Positions 6,664 through 13,605 are shown, counted from the stretch's first letter. The stretch: 14,605 nt of DNA from Clostridiales bacterium (GCA_019416395.1 DXXH01000018.1:18742-33346); one strand, 5' to 3'. The notes: generated from the sequence alone by a model not told the origin. Program-made: numbers and translations.

Positions 6664-8613
6664 TTACAGCTCCCAAGTGGGGCTGGCCGTGTCCGTATCG
6701 GGAAGCCCTTCCTGATTCCGTTTTTGATAGAGAATCCCGTTAAAATATTTGCCGTCTTTCCATTCGCCGTCGAACACAATGGCCCCATTTTGGTCGAATT
6801 CCGTGCCATGGCCATTGCGCTGGCCGTTTTTCCAGCCGCCATAATACACCAGGTTCCCATCCCGGTCGAAGGCGGAGCCTATGCCGGTGGGCTGGCCGTC
6901 CAGCCATTTTCCCACAAAAATGGTGCCATCGGCGGTGTTGTAGGAAACGCCCGGGCCTTGCTTTTTGCCGTGTTCAATGCGGCCGCCGTAGCGCAGGTTG
7001 CCGTCTTTGTCGAACAGGGACACGAATTCTTCCGGCGCGCCTTCTTTCCAACGGGCGATGTGCAGGGCGTGGTCGCTGTCCCGGAAGGAAACCCCCAGCC
7101 CGTCTTTTTTATCGTTTTTCCAAGAGCCTGCGTAACACAGATTCCCGTCCTTGTAATAGTAGGTTCCAAAACCTTCCCGTTTGCCTTCCCGGAATTCCCC
7201 TTCATAGGAAGTGAGTCCACCGGTCTGCTCGGTGCGGCCACGGCCCCAAGGTTTGCCTTCCCGCAGTTCACCGCGGTAGGCAGGTGCATTTCGCAGCTCC
7301 GCCAGCTCCTGAGAAGAAACGCTTTCCGGCTGGGCCAGGCTGGCAGCTTGTCTGGCTGCCTGAAGAATTTCCAGGCTTTCTCTGTCGCTGGGCTCTTGAT
7401 TCTGAAATTCTCCCTTGGTCTCTTCCGGCTGTTCCGCCGCTTTCCGGGCGGCTTCCAAGATTTCCTGGCTTTCTGGGTCCTGAACCGGGACGGGTTCCAA
7501 TTCTTGGTCAGGCTGCGTGTCCGGTTCGGAAGGAAGTTGTTCTTCGGAATCGGTTGCTGGCTGAGGTGCAGCGGCTTCAGCTGTTACAGGCTCCTGTTCC
7601 GCAGGCTCTTCCAGATCTTCCGGCGAGTCTGGCGTGGAAGTTTCCCCGGTGATTTCCTCGGGGTTGGGAGTGTGTTCCACAGCTTCCGTTGTGGTTTGGA
7701 CTTCTTGCTGGGCAGAGGGTTCTCCGTCCGTGTTTTCGGATTCCGTTTCCGGGGAGAACTCCTCGGCTTCCTGGAAGGGAGGCGCGGGAGCCTCTGTCAG
7801 AGGAGTGGCTTCCTGTTCCTGGGGCTCTTCCACCCGGGCGTACTCTTCCAAGCTGGAGAAACTGATGGAAGGCCCGTCCTCATCTTTTTCTCCAGCCACA
7901 CTGCCTTCCTTTACTTCCCAAGCAGGTAAAAGCACCAGGGTTCCGTCTTTTAGATCTTCCAGCGCTTTTTTTCGGGCTTCCGCTTCTTTTTTGGGACAGT
8001 AGCAGAACAGGCCTTCCCCGGTGGACACCACCAGCTTTGGTTCCCCAAACTGGGCGTTGAGCAGGCTTTGCCGGGCGGAACCTTCTAGGTAGGGGACAGG
8101 ATACAACATGGTGGAGCGGTACCGTTTTCGGGCAGCGTCCCAGTCAAAGCGTTCCACCAGGTCGTCGGAATCCACAGGTTTGAAGATGACCCGGGCATTG
8201 TGGGAATCCCAAGGCTCATAGTATTCGGATTTCAGCCAAATCAGGGATTTATCAAAAAACACCCGGCTGGCGATGACGTTGCGAAAGTCCCGGTTTACCA
8301 GCACATAGCCGCCCTTCTGGTCAAACGCTTCTTCCAGTACCAGCCGTCCGGTGCCCGTCACCTTATTGGCAGTTTTATTCCAATAGAAAGCTCTGCGGGA
8401 AAGTTTGCCCTGTAATTTTCCGTCAAAGCCCCGGATAACTTCTTTCTTTCCCACCCGCAGGGTTTTTCGCCTGTTGGTAAAGAATTTTTCCCGGGCCAAG
8501 GCCAGTTCGCCCCGGAGAAGGTCCAGACTATCCCGGTCGGCAAAGCAGACACAGTATACGTTTCTGGCCAAAAGGCTGGCGCTCATAGCGCTTGATGTGA
8601 CGTTTGAATCCAT
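6664..8613 (-). CDS. Large MORN-repeat protein with novel N-terminal domain and acidic linker
   Basis: First gene of an operon with the MBL hydrolase; 649 residues, apparently cytoplasmic (no signal peptide or TM). Three parts: (a) residues 1-235, a folded-looking mixed domain I do not recognise; (b) about 240-440, a low-complexity Glu/Pro/Thr/Ser/Gln linker that ends with a duplicated motif, ESQEILEAARKAA (381-393) and ESLEILQAARQAA (412-424); (c) about 446-630, about seven MORN-type repeats such as YEGEFREGKREGFGTYYYKDG and YYGGWKNGQRNGHGTEFDQNG, interrupted by degenerate copies. MORN repeats form elongated beta sheets that often act as scaffolds or lipid/protein contacts (family knowledge). 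The start is set at ATG 8613, with GGGAG seven bases upstream. The in-frame ATG at 8658 overlaps a TATAAT -10 box and has no ribosome site, so it is probably not translated. The gene is expressed from that promoter, divergent from mscS. Function unknown; the linkage suggests it positions or regulates the hydrolase. Confidence 0.82.
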   Translation of the reverse strand: MDSNVTSSAMSASLLARNVYCVCFADRDSLDLLRGELALAREKFFTNRRKTLRVGKKEVIRGFDGKLQGKLSRRAFYWNKTANKVTGTGRLVLEEAFDQKGGYVLVNRDFRNVIASRVFFDKSLIWLKSEYYEPWDSHNARVIFKPVDSDDLVERFDWDAARKRYRSTMLYPVPYLEGSARQSLLNAQFGEPKLVVSTGEGLFCYCPKKEAEARKKALEDLKDGTLVLLPAWEVKEGSVAGEKDEDGPSISFSSLEEYARVEEPQEQEATPLTEAPAPPFQEAEEFSPETESENTDGEPSAQQEVQTTTEAVEHTPNPEEITGETSTPDSPEDLEEPAEQEPVTAEAAAPQPATDSEEQLPSEPDTQPDQELEPVPVQDPESQEILEAARKAAEQPEETKGEFQNQEPSDRESLEILQAARQAASLAQPESVSSQELAELRNAPAYRGELREGKPWGRGRTEQTGGLTSYEGEFREGKREGFGTYYYKDGNLCYAGSWKNDKKDGLGVSFRDSDHALHIARWKEGAPEEFVSLFDKDGNLRYGGRIEHGKKQGPGVSYNTADGTIFVGKWLDGQPTGIGSAFDRDGNLVYYGGWKNGQRNGHGTEFDQNGAIVFDGEWKDGKYFNGILYQKRNQEGLPDTDTASPTWEL

Positions 8614-8620
8614 ATTCACG

Positions 8621-8625
8621 CTCCC
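8621..8625 (-). promoter_or_regulatory. Ribosome binding site fixing the MORN-protein start
   Basis: GGGAG on the minus strand seven bases before ATG 8613. Together with the promoter overlapping ATG 8658, it decides for the shorter protein. Confidence 0.6.
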
Positions 8626-8656
8626 ACTTTCACAACGGTTCGGCAATCGTGATGCC

Positions 8657-8685
8657 ATTATAGCACATTTTTTCCTTTTGGGACA
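8657..8685 (-). promoter_or_regulatory. Extended -10 promoter of the MORN/MBL operon
   Basis: On the minus strand TGC-TATAAT occupies 8665-8657, a perfect extended -10. The -35 region 17 bases upstream (CTGTCC/TGTCCC) is weak, which extended -10 promoters tolerate. The predicted start point is near 8650, giving a leader of about 37 bases to ATG 8613. Confidence 0.65.
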
Positions 8686-8723
8686 GGATTTTTGGAAGGG
8701 CGGAAAAAACTTCCCGAAAAGGG

Positions 8724-8752
8724 GATGCTTTCAAGAAATTTTATGCTATACT
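8724..8752 (+). promoter_or_regulatory. Extended -10 promoter of mscS
   Basis: TGC-TATACT at 8744-8752 forms a near-consensus extended -10, with a weak -35 (GATGCT near 8724). The predicted start is near 8759, about 35 bases before the ATG. It is divergent from the MORN promoter, with the two -10 boxes 84 bases apart. Confidence 0.6.
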
Positions 8753-8793
8753 AGAACCCATCAAACGGCGTCGCCGGGAAAGGGCTGACAGAT

Positions 8794-9606
8794 ATGGAAT
8801 GGCAAACTGTTTGGGAGAACTTTCTGCATGGTCTTACCAGTTTCCTGGGAAATCTTGGTTTGGCGGTGTTGATCTTTTTTGGGGGCTGGTTTCTAGCGAA
8901 ACTGGCGGCCAAACTGACCAAAAAGGCCATCTCCAAGGGCAAAGTTGACGCCCTGGTGGCCAGCTTTGTGGGATCTCTGGTCAAAGCGCTGGTGCTGGTA
9001 GTGGCGGCAGTGAGCGCTGTGGCCCAGCTGGGGATCAACATCACCTCGATGATCGCCGCGTTGGGCGCTGCTGGTTTGACCGCCAGTTTCGCTTTGCAGG
9101 GAAGTCTTTCCAACCTGGTCAGCGGTATGCAGATCATTTTCACAAAGCCTTTTAAAATGGGGGACTATCTTTCTTTTGGCACCTATGAAGGCACGGTGAA
9201 ACGCATTGAGATTTTGTCCACCACCTTGTCGACCTTTGACAATAAAGAGGTGGTGATTCCCAATTCCATGATTACCAGTGATGTGGTGGTCAACTTTACC
9301 AGTAGTGGAACACGCCGTCTGGACTTGAGCTATGGGATCTCCTACCAGGCGGATATCAAGCGGGCGAAAGAGCTGCTGAGAGAATTGGTGGACGGGGATC
9401 CGCGGATTATGACCGATCCGGCTCCCTTGATCGCGGTGGGGGAGCTGAAAGACAGCTCTGTGACCGTGGTAGCCAAGTTTTGGTGTAAGCAGGAAGATTA
9501 CTGGCCCATTTACTATTCCATGCAAGAGGCGGTGAAGGAAACCTTTGACCGGGAAGGGATTTCCATTCCATATCCTCAGCTGGACGTACACCTTTCGCAA
9601 AAATAA
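8794..9606 (+). CDS. mscS: MscS-family mechanosensitive ion channel
   Basis: Small-conductance mechanosensitive channel that opens under membrane tension to release solutes on osmotic downshift. Length 270 residues, close to E. coli MscS (286). TM1 is about 15-40 and TM2 about 53-80. The pore-lining TM3 with its kink follows as ALGAAGLTASFALQGSLSNL (89-108). Next comes the conserved beta-domain entry IIFTKPFKMGDYL (114-126), then IPNSMI and VVNFTSS (155-170). The C-terminal alpha/beta vestibule ends in IPYPQLDVHL, as is usual for the family. The ATG at 8794 has AAAGGG about nine bases upstream. It has its own extended -10 promoter, and a strong hairpin terminator begins two bases past the stop, so it is a single-gene unit. 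Confidence 0.95.
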   Translation: MEWQTVWENFLHGLTSFLGNLGLAVLIFFGGWFLAKLAAKLTKKAISKGKVDALVASFVGSLVKALVLVVAAVSAVAQLGINITSMIAALGAAGLTASFALQGSLSNLVSGMQIIFTKPFKMGDYLSFGTYEGTVKRIEILSTTLSTFDNKEVVIPNSMITSDVVVNFTSSGTRRLDLSYGISYQADIKRAKELLRELVDGDPRIMTDPAPLIAVGELKDSSVTVVAKFWCKQEDYWPIYYSMQEAVKETFDREGISIPYPQLDVHLSQK

Positions 9607-9607
9607 G

Positions 9608-9636
9608 AAAAAGGACAGCTTAGGCTGTCCTTTTTT
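9608..9636. terminator. Bidirectional intrinsic terminator between mscS and spoIID
   Basis: GGACAGC (9613-9619) pairs with GCTGTCC (9624-9630) around a TTAG loop. It is flanked by five A on the left and six T on the right, so it works as an intrinsic terminator on both strands for the two converging genes. Confidence 0.9.
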
Positions 9637-9672
9637 CATTTCCCGGGAAATACGCCGGTATTCCCGAAGCTT

Positions 9673-10902
9673 TTAAGAGATCCCTTCCAGGGTGGTCCCG
9701 GGATAATAATGGGCAAGGATTTCCTGGTAACCGGCTCCCTGATTTGCCAGGAAAATAGCGCCGGCCTGGCTCATGCCAACCCCATGGCCCCAGCCGTGAA
9801 CCGTGAATTGAAACGTTCCCTGGCTGTAGGTAAGCTGAAAACAGGCGCTGCGCAGGCCAAAAACTTCCCGGAGCTCTTCCCCGGTACAGGTCCGGCCCCC
9901 TACTTGGGCGGAATTGACATAGCCGGAAGGGGAAATGTCCAAAGCACTGATCCAGTCTTCCTCCGGCCCGGAAAAATCCACTTCCCCGCTCCAAAGCTCT
10001 TCCGCTTTTTGGCGGACTTCCTCAGCGGTCAGGCTCACCTGGGAAAGGTATCCAGCGGCAAAGCAGTCCCCTGGGCTGGACTGGGCTTGCAGATAGGGGA
10101 AATCTTCCCCCCACACATGGAAAGCGGATTCGGTATTTCCCCCAGAGATGGAGAAGAAGGCTGCGCAGATAGGGCTGCCTTCCCAGGTGAGCAGCTGCCC
10201 TTTCACAGATGAAACGATATCCGTTAATTTTTGATAGTATGTGGAAAAATCCTCCCCCCAGCGTTCTTCCATGGCGGACTGGGGCACATATACCAGCCAG
10301 TTGGCGGAGTCGCAGGCGAAATCGGCAGATTCTCCCTGATTTTTGGCCTTTTGATAGGAATAAAAGGAGTACAGAGCCACAGCCTGGGCTTTCAGGGCTT
10401 CCTCAGGAGCGGAAAGGTCCATTTCGCAGGCCAGCGCCGCAGGGAGAAATTCCGATACGCTCACAGAAAAGGTTTCTCCGGTGGCCGTGTCATATAGGGT
10501 AAAACCTTCCTCCTCTGGAGAAGGCGGAGTAGAAGGCATGGTGCGGCCTTCCAGAAATCCGGGAATTTCCGTGGGGGAAGGCTGTGCGGACGGGCTGGGG
10601 GAGAGAGTACTTTCCAAGCTGGATTCCGAGGAAGACTGTTCCTGGGAAGAAGAGTCTCCCGTGGGGGTTTCGGGAGATGAGGCAGTTTCCGAGGATGTTT
10701 CCCCGGAAGCCGGTGCCGGGGACGAGAATGTTCCAGGGGAAGGGCTGCTGGTGGGGGGGACCGCTGTCTGGACAGGAGCGGATTTCCCCTCTTGAAGACG
10801 GTAAGCGCCATATATCCCGGCGGGGATCAAGGTGAACGCGGCGTAAAGCAGCAGAAAGAGGATCAGCAGGCCACGGGCTTTTTTTCGAAGTTGGGGAGAC
10901 AT
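9673..10902 (-). CDS. spoIID: SpoIID/LytB-family peptidoglycan-acting protein, membrane anchored
   Basis: 409 residues. A positively charged N-terminus and one TM helix (about 11-35) anchor it outside the membrane. A disordered Ser/Pro/Glu/Thr linker (about 45-130) leads to a SpoIID domain (about 135-405). Family motifs: EALKAQAVALYSF (168-180; E168 is the likely catalytic glutamate), FFSISGGNTESA (249-260), HGWGHGVGMSQAGA (369-382) and HYYPGT (398-403). Known SpoIID is a lytic transglycosylase that trims peptidoglycan stripped of stem peptides during spore engulfment; relatives (LytB-like) modify other amidases. The His-Cys of the clostridial zinc motif (CDxxxHC-like) appears to be replaced here (CDSANWL, 197-203). 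Start chosen at ATG 10902 with AGAAGG seven bases upstream; the ATG at 10923 has no ribosome site. It stands alone rather than next to spoIIQ or spoIIID, so the symbol is a family call. The upstream gap (182 bases, to citrate synthase) is A+T-rich, and I could not settle on a promoter for it. Confidence 0.85.
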   Translation of the reverse strand: MSPQLRKKARGLLILFLLLYAAFTLIPAGIYGAYRLQEGKSAPVQTAVPPTSSPSPGTFSSPAPASGETSSETASSPETPTGDSSSQEQSSSESSLESTLSPSPSAQPSPTEIPGFLEGRTMPSTPPSPEEEGFTLYDTATGETFSVSVSEFLPAALACEMDLSAPEEALKAQAVALYSFYSYQKAKNQGESADFACDSANWLVYVPQSAMEERWGEDFSTYYQKLTDIVSSVKGQLLTWEGSPICAAFFSISGGNTESAFHVWGEDFPYLQAQSSPGDCFAAGYLSQVSLTAEEVRQKAEELWSGEVDFSGPEEDWISALDISPSGYVNSAQVGGRTCTGEELREVFGLRSACFQLTYSQGTFQFTVHGWGHGVGMSQAGAIFLANQGAGYQEILAHYYPGTTLEGIS

Positions 10903-10909
10903 GAAAGCA

Positions 10910-10915
10910 CCTTCT
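10910..10915 (-). promoter_or_regulatory. Ribosome binding site fixing the spoIID start
   Basis: AGAAGG on the minus strand seven bases before ATG 10902. The upstream ATG at 10923 is preceded only by A+T-rich sequence. Confidence 0.6.
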
Positions 10916-11014
10916 TTTTGCATGATTAAATTTTAAAAAATTCATAATTTTACTATTTTTTCGGGGAAATAGGGCGAAAATAAAATTTTAAAAGGGCAAT
11001 CTTGCAAAAATACG

Positions 11015-11043
11015 TTGACTTTCCCGGTGTACCGGAGTACAAT
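11015..11043 (+). promoter_or_regulatory. Sigma-A promoter of the citrate synthase gene
   Basis: TTGACT (11015-11020), a 17-base spacer, then TACAAT (11038-11043): 5/6 matches in each hexamer at ideal spacing. Predicted start near 11050; leader about 35 bases. Confidence 0.85.
11024..11035. repeat. Inverted repeat inside the citrate synthase promoter spacer (possible operator)
   Basis: CCGGT-GT-ACCGG, a perfect five-base inverted repeat, lies exactly between the -35 and -10 hexamers. Its position fits a repressor or activator site, but it is short and could be chance. Confidence 0.35.
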
Positions 11044-11084
11044 CAAACAATCATCGGTTTGAACGCCAGAAAGGGGAAGAGCTT

Positions 11085-12455
11085 ATGGAACGGTTGAATA
11101 ATGAAACGCCTGGCAGCACTACCATTCAGGAGCTGTGCGAGGAATATAAACGCAATAACCAGATCACCAAAGAGGAATATGAGACCCACCGGGTCAAACG
11201 TGGATTGCGTAACGCTGACGGTACCGGCGTCATGGCAGGCTTGACCCATGTTTGCAACGTGCACGGTTATTTGATCGCCGACGGGGATAAAATCCCGGAT
11301 AAAGGCAAGCTCACCTACCGGGGCATTGATGTCGAGGACATTGTCCGTGGGTGTGAGGAAGAAGACCGGTTTGGCTTTGAGGAAGTGGTGTGGCTTTTGA
11401 TTTTTGGCCAGCTGCCCAACCGGCGGCAGTATGACCGCATGTGCCGGCTGCTCTATGACAACCGGGAGCTTCCTGAGTATTTCCCGGAGGATATGATTAT
11501 CAAAGCGCCTTCCAAGAACATTATGAATAAATTGGCCCGTTCGGTTTTGGCGCTGTACTCCTATGACGACAGCCCGGACGACCAATCTTTGGAAAACAAT
11601 ATGCGGCAAAGCTTATCCCTGATTGCCAGAATGCCTTCCATCATGTCTTACGCCTATCAGGTCAAGCGCCGTCATTTTGACAAGGAGAGCATGTTTTTCC
11701 ACCCCTATGAGCCGGATCATTCCACCGCCGAGGCCATTCTGAACGCCTTGCGGCCGGATCGGAAGTTTACCCATCAGGAAGCCCGGCTGCTGGATTTGTG
11801 CATGGTGCTTCACGCGGAGCATGGGGGCGGCAACAACTCCACCTTTACCACCCGGGTGCTCACGTCGGCGGGGACGGATATTTACTCCGCCATTGGTGCG
11901 GCAGTGGGATCGTTGAAGGGCTTCAAGCACGGCGGCGCCAATCACCAGGTGCGCATGATGATGGACGATCTGATGGCCCATGTGGAAAATTGGGAGAACG
12001 AGGACGAAGTGGAAGCCTACCTGGAAAAGATCCTGCATGGCCAGGCGGCGGACGGCAGCGGACTGATTTACGGCATGGGGCACGCGGTGTACACCTTGTC
12101 CGATCCCCGGGCGGTGATTTTGAAAAAAAAGGCGCAGAGCTTGGCCAAGGAGAAGGGCTTTGACCGGAAACTTGCCCTGTATGAGATGGTGGAGCGGCTG
12201 GCTCCAGACGCCTTTACCCGGGTAACGGGAAAGAATAAGGTAATCAGCGCCAACGTGGATTTCTATTCGGGACTGGTGTACGAAATGCTGGGGATCCCGG
12301 AAGATTTGTATACCCCCATGTTCGCGGTGAGCCGGATCAGCGGATGGTGCGCCCACCGGATCGAGGAGCTGACCACCGGCGGACGGATTATGCGTCCCGC
12401 TTACCGGGCATTGCCGGTCAATCAGAGCTATTTGCCCTTGGACCAGCGTCCCTGA
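11085..12455 (+). CDS. gltA: Citrate synthase (citrate/2-methylcitrate synthase family)
   Basis: Condenses acetyl-CoA with oxaloacetate to citrate, the entry to the oxidative branch that supplies 2-oxoglutarate for glutamate in anaerobes. Length 456 residues, typical of the clostridial type with an N-terminal extension of about 60 residues. Active-site regions: VLHAEHGGGNNST (241-253; H246 is the likely equivalent of E. coli H264), KGFKHGGANHQV (278-289; H282, E. coli H305), GMGHAVYTLSDPRA (330-343) and NVDFYSG (390-396; D392, E. coli D362). The usual GHRVYK arginine is alanine here, which I believe is normal in this subgroup. AAAGGGG precedes the ATG by about nine bases. It has its own strong promoter, and no clear terminator follows before the next promoter, so some read-through into the membrane-protein gene is possible. 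A methylcitrate activity cannot be excluded, but no prp genes are nearby. Confidence 0.93.
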   Translation: MERLNNETPGSTTIQELCEEYKRNNQITKEEYETHRVKRGLRNADGTGVMAGLTHVCNVHGYLIADGDKIPDKGKLTYRGIDVEDIVRGCEEEDRFGFEEVVWLLIFGQLPNRRQYDRMCRLLYDNRELPEYFPEDMIIKAPSKNIMNKLARSVLALYSYDDSPDDQSLENNMRQSLSLIARMPSIMSYAYQVKRRHFDKESMFFHPYEPDHSTAEAILNALRPDRKFTHQEARLLDLCMVLHAEHGGGNNSTFTTRVLTSAGTDIYSAIGAAVGSLKGFKHGGANHQVRMMMDDLMAHVENWENEDEVEAYLEKILHGQAADGSGLIYGMGHAVYTLSDPRAVILKKKAQSLAKEKGFDRKLALYEMVERLAPDAFTRVTGKNKVISANVDFYSGLVYEMLGIPEDLYTPMFAVSRISGWCAHRIEELTTGGRIMRPAYRALPVNQSYLPLDQRP

Positions 12456-12487
12456 CAGGTGGGGAAGGCTGTCCCATAGAATCTCTA

Positions 12488-12516
12488 TTGGAAAATCCAA
12501 AAGAATATGCTATAAT
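12488..12516 (+). promoter_or_regulatory. Sigma-A promoter of the membrane-protein gene
   Basis: TTGGAA (12488-12493), a 17-base spacer ending in TGC, then TATAAT (12511-12516): a consensus, extended -10 promoter. Start predicted near 12523, about 66 bases before the ATG. Confidence 0.85.
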
Positions 12517-12520
12517 TTTC

Positions 12521-12551
12521 AGAGGCCCTGGGCAGATGTCCCCGAGCCTCT
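12521..12551 (+). promoter_or_regulatory. Hairpin at the extreme 5' end of the membrane-protein mRNA
   Basis: AGAGGC (12521-12526) pairs with GCCTCT (12546-12551), with an inner GGG/CCC pairing in the 19-base loop, then CCTCTTTTGGGG. It starts at the predicted transcription start. It may stabilise the 5' end or attenuate; the T-run is too short for a convincing terminator. Confidence 0.4.
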
Positions 12552-12588
12552 CCTCTTTTGGGGAAATACAGAATAAGGATTATGCGAA

Positions 12589-13470
12589 ATGAAACTAGTA
12601 AATGTAGGCAATGCGTTAAAAGTGACTTGTGTAGGGTTTGCCGCAGGCGTGCTGCTGCGGGTGGTGCAGATGCTCTACTTTTTCGACTATGACACAGGGT
12701 TCTATACAGATGGGGGCCTTATGGCCTGGATTTCCCTGGGGGTGCCGTTAGTCACCGGGATTCTGGCGTCCTGGATGTGCTTCCGCTCCCGCCGGTATTT
12801 CGGCCCCTATGTCCCCCGGAAAAATGTGATGACCGGCGTGGCCGCTCTCATTTCCGGCGTGGTGCTGATTTTGTCCGGGATTCTCCAGTGGCTGGAATTG
12901 TCTGCCGGAACAGACGGGGAATTCTGGGTGCTTCACATGGTGTTCTTGGTGTGCTGCGTGTTGTTTGGCCTGGTACAGCTGTTCGCCTCGTGGGGCTTTT
13001 TCGCGGGAAAGAATTTCTTGGAAAAAGCGCCGCTGCTCTATTTGCTTGGGACGCTTTGGGGCGTGGCCTATCTCATATTGGTTTACGTGTTTTACGCCAA
13101 GTCCTCTTCCTTTGTGGAAAATTTCTTCGCTGTGTTCGGTGGCGCTTGCACGCTGCTGTGTTTGTTCTATCTATGCAAGCTGTTGGCAGGCGTGGACGAG
13201 GAAGGAGCTGCCAAGCGGGCCTTTGTCACAGGGATTTTCGCGGTGGTGCTGACGCTGACCTATTCTTTGTCAAACCTGTCCCTGTTGTTGTTGGGACGCA
13301 CTTATTCCGGGGAAATCCCCTCCTCGGTGCAGCTGGCCAGCCTGGTGGTGGCGCTGTTCCTGCTGGTATTCCTGGTGACGTTCCGGAAGTACAACCTGCG
13401 GCGTGTTCCCAAAGGCGGTACGGAATCCAATGGGGGACGCCACACCGCCACCCGGTTTAAGGCGGAATAA
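12589..13470 (+). CDS. Polytopic membrane protein of unknown function
   Basis: Not recognised. 293 residues with about eight predicted TM helices: roughly 10-32, 44-64, 80-102, 112-140, 148-170, 178-200, 213-235 and 245-268. Short loops separate them, and a basic tail (FRKYNLRRVPKGGTESNGGR) is presumably cytoplasmic. There is no signature of a transporter family, protease or kinase, and few charged residues within helices (an Arg in TM1, Glu near TM3). The ATG at 12589 has AAGG about ten bases upstream, a modest ribosome site. It has its own strong promoter and a 66-base leader with a hairpin, so it is controlled independently of citrate synthase. Clostridia carry many such uncharacterised multi-pass proteins. 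A transport or sensing role would be a guess. Confidence 0.85.
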   Translation: MKLVNVGNALKVTCVGFAAGVLLRVVQMLYFFDYDTGFYTDGGLMAWISLGVPLVTGILASWMCFRSRRYFGPYVPRKNVMTGVAALISGVVLILSGILQWLELSAGTDGEFWVLHMVFLVCCVLFGLVQLFASWGFFAGKNFLEKAPLLYLLGTLWGVAYLILVYVFYAKSSSFVENFFAVFGGACTLLCLFYLCKLLAGVDEEGAAKRAFVTGIFAVVLTLTYSLSNLSLLLLGRTYSGEIPSSVQLASLVVALFLLVFLVTFRKYNLRRVPKGGTESNGGRHTATRFKAE

Positions 13471-13489
13471 GGTGTTTTCCGTCGAATGG

Positions 13490-13511
13490 GTTAAGCAGGG
13501 AAGAAATTAAC
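13490..13511. repeat. Inverted repeat upstream of the gapA promoter
   Basis: GTTAA (13490-13494) and TTAAC (13507-13511) form an inverted repeat separated by 12 bases; the right half also lies in the palindrome TAACGTTA. It sits about 20 bases above the gapA -35. Possibly a regulator site, but A+T-rich repeats of this size occur by chance. Confidence 0.25.
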
Positions 13512-13531
13512 GTTATTTTTCTGTCAAACTC

Positions 13532-13560
13532 TTGTAATATTCTGAAAAATGATTTAGAAT
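13532..13560 (+). promoter_or_regulatory. Probable sigma-A promoter of gapA
   Basis: TTGTAA (13532-13537), 17 bases, then TAGAAT (13555-13560). Start predicted near 13567, giving a leader of about 39 bases. A second, weaker -10-like TACAAT follows at 13581. Confidence 0.65.
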
Positions 13561-13591
13561 AGAAGAAGCTTAAAACCCTATACAATCAATC

Positions 13592-13597
13592 AGGAGG
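13592..13597 (+). promoter_or_regulatory. Strong ribosome binding site of gapA
   Basis: AGGAGG eight bases before ATG 13606, in keeping with a highly translated glycolytic gene. Confidence 0.8.
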
Positions 13598-13605
13598 TTT
13601 TACCA

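Noticed and set aside
6118..7929. A 603-codon open frame on the plus strand opposite the MORN and MBL genes
   Set aside because: It is antisense to two well-supported genes, lacks a ribosome site, shows no domain, and is biased toward Phe/Arg/Gly as expected for the complement of Glu- and Pro-rich codons.
8766..8776. CGGCG-T-CGCCG palindrome before the mscS ribosome site
   Set aside because: The one-base centre cannot form a stable hairpin and the site is too short to separate from chance.
10981..10990. TAAAATTTTA palindrome in the spoIID/citrate synthase gap
   Set aside because: Short A+T palindrome in A+T-rich intergenic DNA; no repeat of it elsewhere in the window supports a binding site.
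11613..12500. A 295-codon minus-strand frame opposite citrate synthase
   Set aside because: Antisense to a conserved enzyme with intact active-site motifs; no ribosome site or family motif.
12777..13460. A 227-codon frame overlapping the membrane-protein gene on the same strand
   Set aside because: It lies in another frame of the membrane-protein gene, is Arg/Gly-rich, and lacks a promoter or ribosome site of its own, whereas the chosen frame shows regular TM helices.
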